Assembly (NCBI RefSeq): GCF_002419965.1
Contig: NZ_DIHC01000038.1
Span: 185,518-249,517 of the forward strand
Reading direction: 5' to 3'
DNA from: Pseudomonas sp. UBA5706
GTDB lineage: Bacteria; Pseudomonadota; Gammaproteobacteria; Pseudomonadales; Pseudomonadaceae
DNA length: 64,000 bases
Shown here: positions 60,350-64,000 of the stretch, in pieces
How positions within the stretch are numbered: the first letter of the stretch is position 1
Layout of the letters: each line of letters starts with the position of its first letter
Translations under genes and position numbers: made by a program
The notes under the pieces: generated by a model
What the model was told of the DNA's origin: nothing
The model's database searches: none
Seen by the model: only the letters and a program-made list of their open reading frames with translations

Positions 60350-61906
60350 TTACTTGGTGATCGTGCCGACGTTGAACACTTGTTCGAGCATCGGGTTGAA
60401 CACGTAACCCTTGACCTTATCGCTCATCGGCAAGGTATAGGCCTTTTGGTACAGGTAGGCGTAGACGCTGTCGCTGAGCACGATCTTCTGTGCCTGTTGA
60501 TACAACTGGGTACGCTTGGCCATGTCGTTGGTGGTCGCCGATTCGCGGATCAGCGTGTCCACTGCCGGGTTTTCATACATCGAACGGTTACCCGCCAAGC
60601 CTTTCAGCTTCGAGTCGAAGAAGAAGTTCATGAACATGTAGGGGTCGGCGAAATCCGGGCTCCACGAGCCAATGGCGATATCGAAATCGCCGCTGCCCAG
60701 ACGCTCGCGCATGCTGGCGTTGGCCAGTTTTTCCAGCTTCAGGTTAACGCCCAGCGACTGCAGCCCCGCTTGCAAGGTAAGACCGATCGGTTCCCAGTTC
60801 GGGTCCTTGTCCGAATACATGAACGTCAGGTCGCTGATCTTCGGCGAGACCTTGGCCAAGTCATCTTTGGCCTTGCCCATGTCCTGCTTGAACGCAGGCA
60901 GTTTCTCGTCATAGGCCCACATGCCCTGCGGGATCGGCCCGTTCAGCGGCTTGGCCTTGCCTTTGAGAATGCCGTTGATGATGCCGTCGTAATCCAGCGA
61001 TTCGACCACAGCGCGGCGCGCGTCCGGGTTGTTCATCGGCGCCTTTTGGGTGTTCAGGTACAGCAGGGTCACGCGCAGCGACGGGTAGTCGCCAACGACG
61101 ATGCCGGATTTCTTGCCCAGCGCTTCGAGCTGGTCTTCGGGCATGTCTTCGATGATGTCCAGATCGCCGTGTTCCAGTTGCAAGCGGCGCACGGAGGCTT
61201 CACCAATGATCTTGACCACGACCTTTTTCAGGGTCGGTTTAGGCCCGGCGTAATAGCTGTTCTGCTCCATCGTCAGGGTCTGGCCCTTCTGCCAGTTGAC
61301 CAGCTTGAACGCGCCGGAGCCTGCCGTGTGATTGGCCAGATAGGCGTCGGCGCCTTCGGCCTTCTTCGCCACGTCCGGGTTGATGATCGCCGCCCCGTTG
61401 TGCGCCAGGGTCGAGAGGAACGGCGCATACGGCGCCTTGAGGGTGAATTTCACCGTCAGCGGATCGACCACCGACACTTTCATGTCGTCCGGGAACGCAC
61501 CCGACGGGCCTTGCTTGAGCTTCATCACGCGGTCGAAGGAAAACTTCACCGCTTCGGCGTTGACCTCGGCACCGTCATCGAACTTGTTGCCTGGCTTGAG
61601 CTTGAATTCCCAAGTCAGGTTGTCCGCGGACGTGGACCAATTGCTGGCCAGTTCACCGGCCACCCCGGTGCTGCCCTTGCCGTTCTCGACCTTGTAGGTC
61701 ACCAGTCGCTGATACGCAGGATAAGTCACGGTCCAGTCGTTGTTGTCGATGGTCACGGCCGGGTCAAGGGTCTGTGGATCGGAGGGTTTGCCGATCATCA
61801 GGGTGTCCTGAGCCACGGCTGCGCTGGCCGACTGCCAGGCGCCAAGGCCCATGGCGGTGCAAAGAAGCGCCATCGCCAGCTTGCGGGGAGTCACGATTGA
61901 TTTCAT
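60350..61906 (-). CDS. ddpA: Periplasmic dipeptide-binding protein DdpA
   Basis: Solute-binding protein of the oligopeptide family 5 type, 518 residues, delivering the ligand to DdpBC in the periplasm. It has a clear signal peptide (MKSIVTPRKLAMALLCTAMGLGAWQSASAAVA, cut about residue 30), then the family motif IGKPSDPQTLDPAVTIDN, and later the usual PDARRAVVESLDYDGIINGI. D-Ala-D-Ala specificity is inferred from the linked ddpX. The ATG has AAGGAA upstream. Confidence 0.92.
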   Translation of the reverse strand: MKSIVTPRKLAMALLCTAMGLGAWQSASAAVAQDTLMIGKPSDPQTLDPAVTIDNNDWTVTYPAYQRLVTYKVENGKGSTGVAGELASNWSTSADNLTWEFKLKPGNKFDDGAEVNAEAVKFSFDRVMKLKQGPSGAFPDDMKVSVVDPLTVKFTLKAPYAPFLSTLAHNGAAIINPDVAKKAEGADAYLANHTAGSGAFKLVNWQKGQTLTMEQNSYYAGPKPTLKKVVVKIIGEASVRRLQLEHGDLDIIEDMPEDQLEALGKKSGIVVGDYPSLRVTLLYLNTQKAPMNNPDARRAVVESLDYDGIINGILKGKAKPLNGPIPQGMWAYDEKLPAFKQDMGKAKDDLAKVSPKISDLTFMYSDKDPNWEPIGLTLQAGLQSLGVNLKLEKLANASMRERLGSGDFDIAIGSWSPDFADPYMFMNFFFDSKLKGLAGNRSMYENPAVDTLIRESATTNDMAKRTQLYQQAQKIVLSDSVYAYLYQKAYTLPMSDKVKGYVFNPMLEQVFNVGTITK

Positions 61907-62096
61907 GCCGGTTCCTTGATCATTCGATGTGTGGAAGTTCGTCAGGTTTTTTATTGCTATACCGGGCAGTCAAAGCTCGGAGGGCTAGCCTCCGACGTGG
62001 CGCGTCCCGGTCTTTTTGGAGCCAGGTCGTCGCCAAATTCAGCCGGGATTCATGTACGTCCCGGTCAGGTGTCACGGTTATCACAGTCGTTTTGCT

Positions 62097-62651
62097 TCAG
62101 CTCGCCGGACGGATCGACGCGTCGTCGATCAGGGCGTATTGCTCAGCGTCGGGCAATTCGTAATGCCACCATTCGCTGTCGATGTAAGTGAAGCCCGCAG
62201 CGAGCATGATGCCCAGCAGCAAGAGGCGATTGCGTTGCACGTCGGCGGGCAGATCGGCGAAGAACTGGTGCGAATGCTCGCGCATGTCATCGAAGCCGGT
62301 GCCCATGTCCAAAGCTTTGCCACCGGCATCAATGAGCGTCAGGTCAACGGCCACCCCACGCGTGTGGTGCGACCCCAGCCCCGGATCACGCACGTATTCG
62401 GGGTTGGGCAACGCCTCCCAGAGCAGGTATTGGGCATATGGCGGGCGGTAGGCATCGAAGATGCGCAGCCGCAGACCGGCCTGCCGCGCCAAGACGCTGG
62501 CCTTGCGCAGGCAAGCCTCGGCATCGCGGTGCAGCAGGCAGCGCGGGTCCTGATAAATCCGTTTGCCAGCGAGGTTGTCGGTGCCGGCGTAGATCAGGTC
62601 GATTTCGACCTGCAACGCTTGTGCATCGACTTCGACGAGGGGGCTATTCAC
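62097..62651 (-). CDS. ddpX: D-alanyl-D-alanine dipeptidase DdpX (VanX type)
   Basis: Zinc D,D-dipeptidase of 184 residues that splits D-Ala-D-Ala to D-alanine. The VanX motif S-x-H-x-x-G-x-A-x-D is at residues 94-103 (SHHTRGVAVD), followed by EWWH (160-163), giving zinc ligands His96, Asp103 and His163, catalytic Glu160, and substrate-binding Arg69 in DAYRP. The start is a GTG at 62651 with GGAG 8 nt before; an upstream GTG at 62660 is in frame. It leads the ddp operon; the gap to ddpA is 190 bp. Confidence 0.93.
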   Translation of the reverse strand: MNSPLVEVDAQALQVEIDLIYAGTDNLAGKRIYQDPRCLLHRDAEACLRKASVLARQAGLRLRIFDAYRPPYAQYLLWEALPNPEYVRDPGLGSHHTRGVAVDLTLIDAGGKALDMGTGFDDMREHSHQFFADLPADVQRNRLLLLGIMLAAGFTYIDSEWWHYELPDAEQYALIDDASIRPAS

Positions 62652-62709
62652 GTAAAACACTCCAGATCAGAAACACGTTCATCACGCGCGGGGTCTCTTG
62701 CCGGTCGGC

Positions 62710-63561
62710 TCACTCGAACTGACCGAACAGTTGTTGCAGCTCACGGTTTTTCGCCAGACGCAGGTCCAGCCGCTCGCCGTACTTCTCGGCGACAGCCGAC
62801 AACAGCAGGTTGAACAGACAGGCCAGCGGTGCCAGGGAGTCCCAGAACTGGCCGACGTCGGAATCCAGTTGCAGCAGATCGGCTGGGTAGTCCCTGGCCC
62901 ACGGGCAGTGGAAATCGGTGATGAACGCTAACGGCAAGCCCTGCTGGTGAGCGACGTCACAAAAGGTTCTCGCCACGGCGGAATAGGTGCGGAAGTCGGC
63001 GATCACCGCATAGGGATTTTCGAACTGCGAGTTCAGCGATTCGGCGTATGTGCCGGACAGCCCGTCGACGTAGTAGACCTTGGGCCGCAGGTATTCCAGG
63101 TGGGTGAAAAACGCATTGAGAATGCCGCGGGTGGTCTGGATGCCGACAATGAACACCGCATCGGCACTGTGCAGACGCTCGACAATGCGGGCGAAGGTCT
63201 CACTGCGAGCCATTGCATAAACCCGTTGAATGGCTTCCAGCTCGCGGTTCATCGAGCGATCGAGGCCGTCGCCCAGGGTGCTCTGTTCGCGAAATGCGCC
63301 AAGGCGATCAGTAATCACCCAAGGGCTGGCGCCGTCTCCGCGCAGGCTTTGCTTGACGTCATCGATGTTGCGATAGCCCAGCGAACGCAGAAAGCGTCCG
63401 ACCGAAATTCCGGTGGTGCCCGTTTGTTGAGCGATGCTGTCGGCGGTTTCGAACGGCAGTTTCTGCGGATTGGCCAGGAGATAACCGGCAATACGTTTCC
63501 CTGTCGGCGTAAGGTCGCTGAAACGCTGTTCCAAGGTATCGAGAAATGGACGACTTTCCAT
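62710..63561 (-). CDS. RpiR-family transcriptional regulator
   Basis: RpiR-type regulator of 283 residues. The N-terminal helix-turn-helix is about residues 17-75 (LTPTGKRIAGYLLANPQ...DSIAQQTGTTGISVGRFLRSLGYRNIDDVKQSL), and the C-terminal SIS sugar-isomerase-like domain (VFIVGIQTTRGILNAFFTHLEYLRPKVYYVDG) binds an effector. It is upstream of ddpX on the same strand and probably regulates the ddp genes, perhaps in response to amino-sugar or peptidoglycan breakdown products. That link is inference from position. Confidence 0.9.
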   Translation of the reverse strand: MESRPFLDTLEQRFSDLTPTGKRIAGYLLANPQKLPFETADSIAQQTGTTGISVGRFLRSLGYRNIDDVKQSLRGDGASPWVITDRLGAFREQSTLGDGLDRSMNRELEAIQRVYAMARSETFARIVERLHSADAVFIVGIQTTRGILNAFFTHLEYLRPKVYYVDGLSGTYAESLNSQFENPYAVIADFRTYSAVARTFCDVAHQQGLPLAFITDFHCPWARDYPADLLQLDSDVGQFWDSLAPLACLFNLLLSAVAEKYGERLDLRLAKNRELQQLFGQFE

Positions 63562-63601
63562 GGGGAATCCGTGGTGACGACGGGTAAAAAAGAGCGAAAA
63601 A

Positions 63602-63649
63602 ATGTTATCTGTCGTTCATTTTTTCGCAAGATGTTATCAACATAACATC
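63602..63649. promoter_or_regulatory. Putative RpiR operator
   Basis: A perfect palindrome, GATGTTAT-CAAC-ATAACATC (63630-63649), lies about 70 bp before the rpiR-type start. A further ATGTTATC half-site (63602-63609) is 29 bp upstream on the plus strand, repeating that at 63631. The set of three half-sites fits a dimer/tetramer operator and probably gives autoregulation and ddp control. Confidence 0.65.
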
Positions 63650-63760
63650 GGTTTTTGAGGGGGCACAATCCTTTTTTTCAGAAGATTTCAGAGGAGGAAA
63701 AACGTGATTCAGCGTGGTGCGGGCGAGTGTGGAAATGCGCGTTTATTGGGCAAAAAGTGA

Positions 63761-64000
63761 CGGGGAACTCGCGTTGATCGGGCCCGCGCCTTGCGTAGGT
63801 ATACGGTGACCGACGCTCTGCGCAACCCCTGGGACGCAGAGCGTCCTGACCGGAATTGCCACGCAGAGCGTGGGAACAATCAAACGGGGAATTCGCGTTG
63901 ATCGGGCCCGCGCCTTGCGCGGGTATAGGGTGACCGACGCTCTGCGCAACCCTTGGGACGCAGAGCGTCCTGACCGGCGTTCCCACGCAGAGCGTCACTA
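63761..64000. repeat. Tandem 124-bp repeat with palindromic cores
   Basis: Two copies of a 124-bp unit, 63761-63884 and 63885-64000 (cut by the window edge). The units begin CGGGGAACTCGCGTTGATCG and CGGGGAATTCGCGTTGATCG and share most bases. Each unit contains the inverted pair GACGCTCTGCG / CGCAGAGCGTC and a second CCACGCAGAGCGTGG-type palindrome. The same core lies at 1085-1109. The ORF across these units only re-reads the repeat and is not a gene. Confidence 0.85.

Noticed and set aside
60323..61900. A 525-codon open frame antisense to ddpA
   Set aside because: Shadow of the solute-binding protein gene, which has a signal peptide and conserved motifs; the antisense protein looks like random His/Arg/Gln/Val-rich sequence.
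63678..63998. A 106-codon frame with internal repeats across the right-edge tandem repeat
   Set aside because: The protein repeat is only the DNA repeat translated; no ribosome-binding site or domain.
63761..64000. The tandem repeat as a CRISPR array
   Set aside because: The units are 124 bp and contiguous, without alternating short repeats and unique spacers, and no cas gene is near.

Overview
The window reads as a chromosomal segment of a fluorescent or plant-associated Pseudomonas, probably of the P. syringae/P. fluorescens lineage. The indicators are the high GC content, the liu leucine-catabolism genes, a CrcZ/CrcX-type sRNA behind a sigma54 promoter, a PrrF-type iron sRNA with a Fur box, REP-like palindromes of the Pseudomonas type, and a ddp D-Ala-D-Ala uptake operon. 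No rRNA, tRNA, phage, IS element or CRISPR array was recognised. The species call is inference from gene content only.

Left part (1-10.8 kb): an aldo/keto reductase, the outer-membrane assembly pair tamA-tamB (with a GNAT acetyltransferase upstream), exonuclease III, an acyl-CoA dehydrogenase and a divergent LysR regulator. Middle-left (10.8-23.2 kb): the leucine/isovalerate pathway, arranged as liuR-liuE, then an sRNA gene that matches CrcX/CrcZ, then liuABCD. A fused indolepyruvate ferredoxin oxidoreductase with a divergent Lrp regulator follows. LiuR-type palindromes lie before liuR and before liuA, and an A-rich Crc/Hfq-type motif overlaps the liuA ribosome-binding region. Similar motifs precede the indolepyruvate oxidoreductase, prpE and an isoleucine-type dehydrogenase, so carbon catabolite control by CbrAB-Crc is a plausible common theme.

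Centre (23.2-41.5 kb): a PrrF sRNA; a small membrane protein that joins a sigma-factor region 4 to a FecR N-terminal domain; a zinc carboxypeptidase; a cysteine-free protein of unknown function with a strongly structured leader; propionyl-CoA synthetase; an MFS/TetR pair; a leucine-rich-repeat protein kinase; a YebC-family regulator; a short orphan VgrG; three beta-oxidation-type genes suited to isoleucine degradation; a TetR/DHA2 exporter pair; a thioredoxin-like protein; and a cold-shock-like protein. Leucine and isoleucine breakdown produce acetyl-CoA and propionyl-CoA, which fits the local presence of prpE.

Right part (41.5-64 kb): a 2805-residue Rhs protein with a membrane-segment-containing C-terminal tail; a decayed phosphonate cluster (phnP, phnN and a phnM that has lost its N-terminal quarter); a siderophore-esterase-like hydrolase; an amino-acid-type chemoreceptor; a glyoxalase-fold protein; and the ddp operon (rpiR-ddpX-ddpABCDF) for taking up and cleaving D-Ala-D-Ala. 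The window ends in two copies of a 124-bp tandem repeat whose palindromic core also occurs near the left edge.
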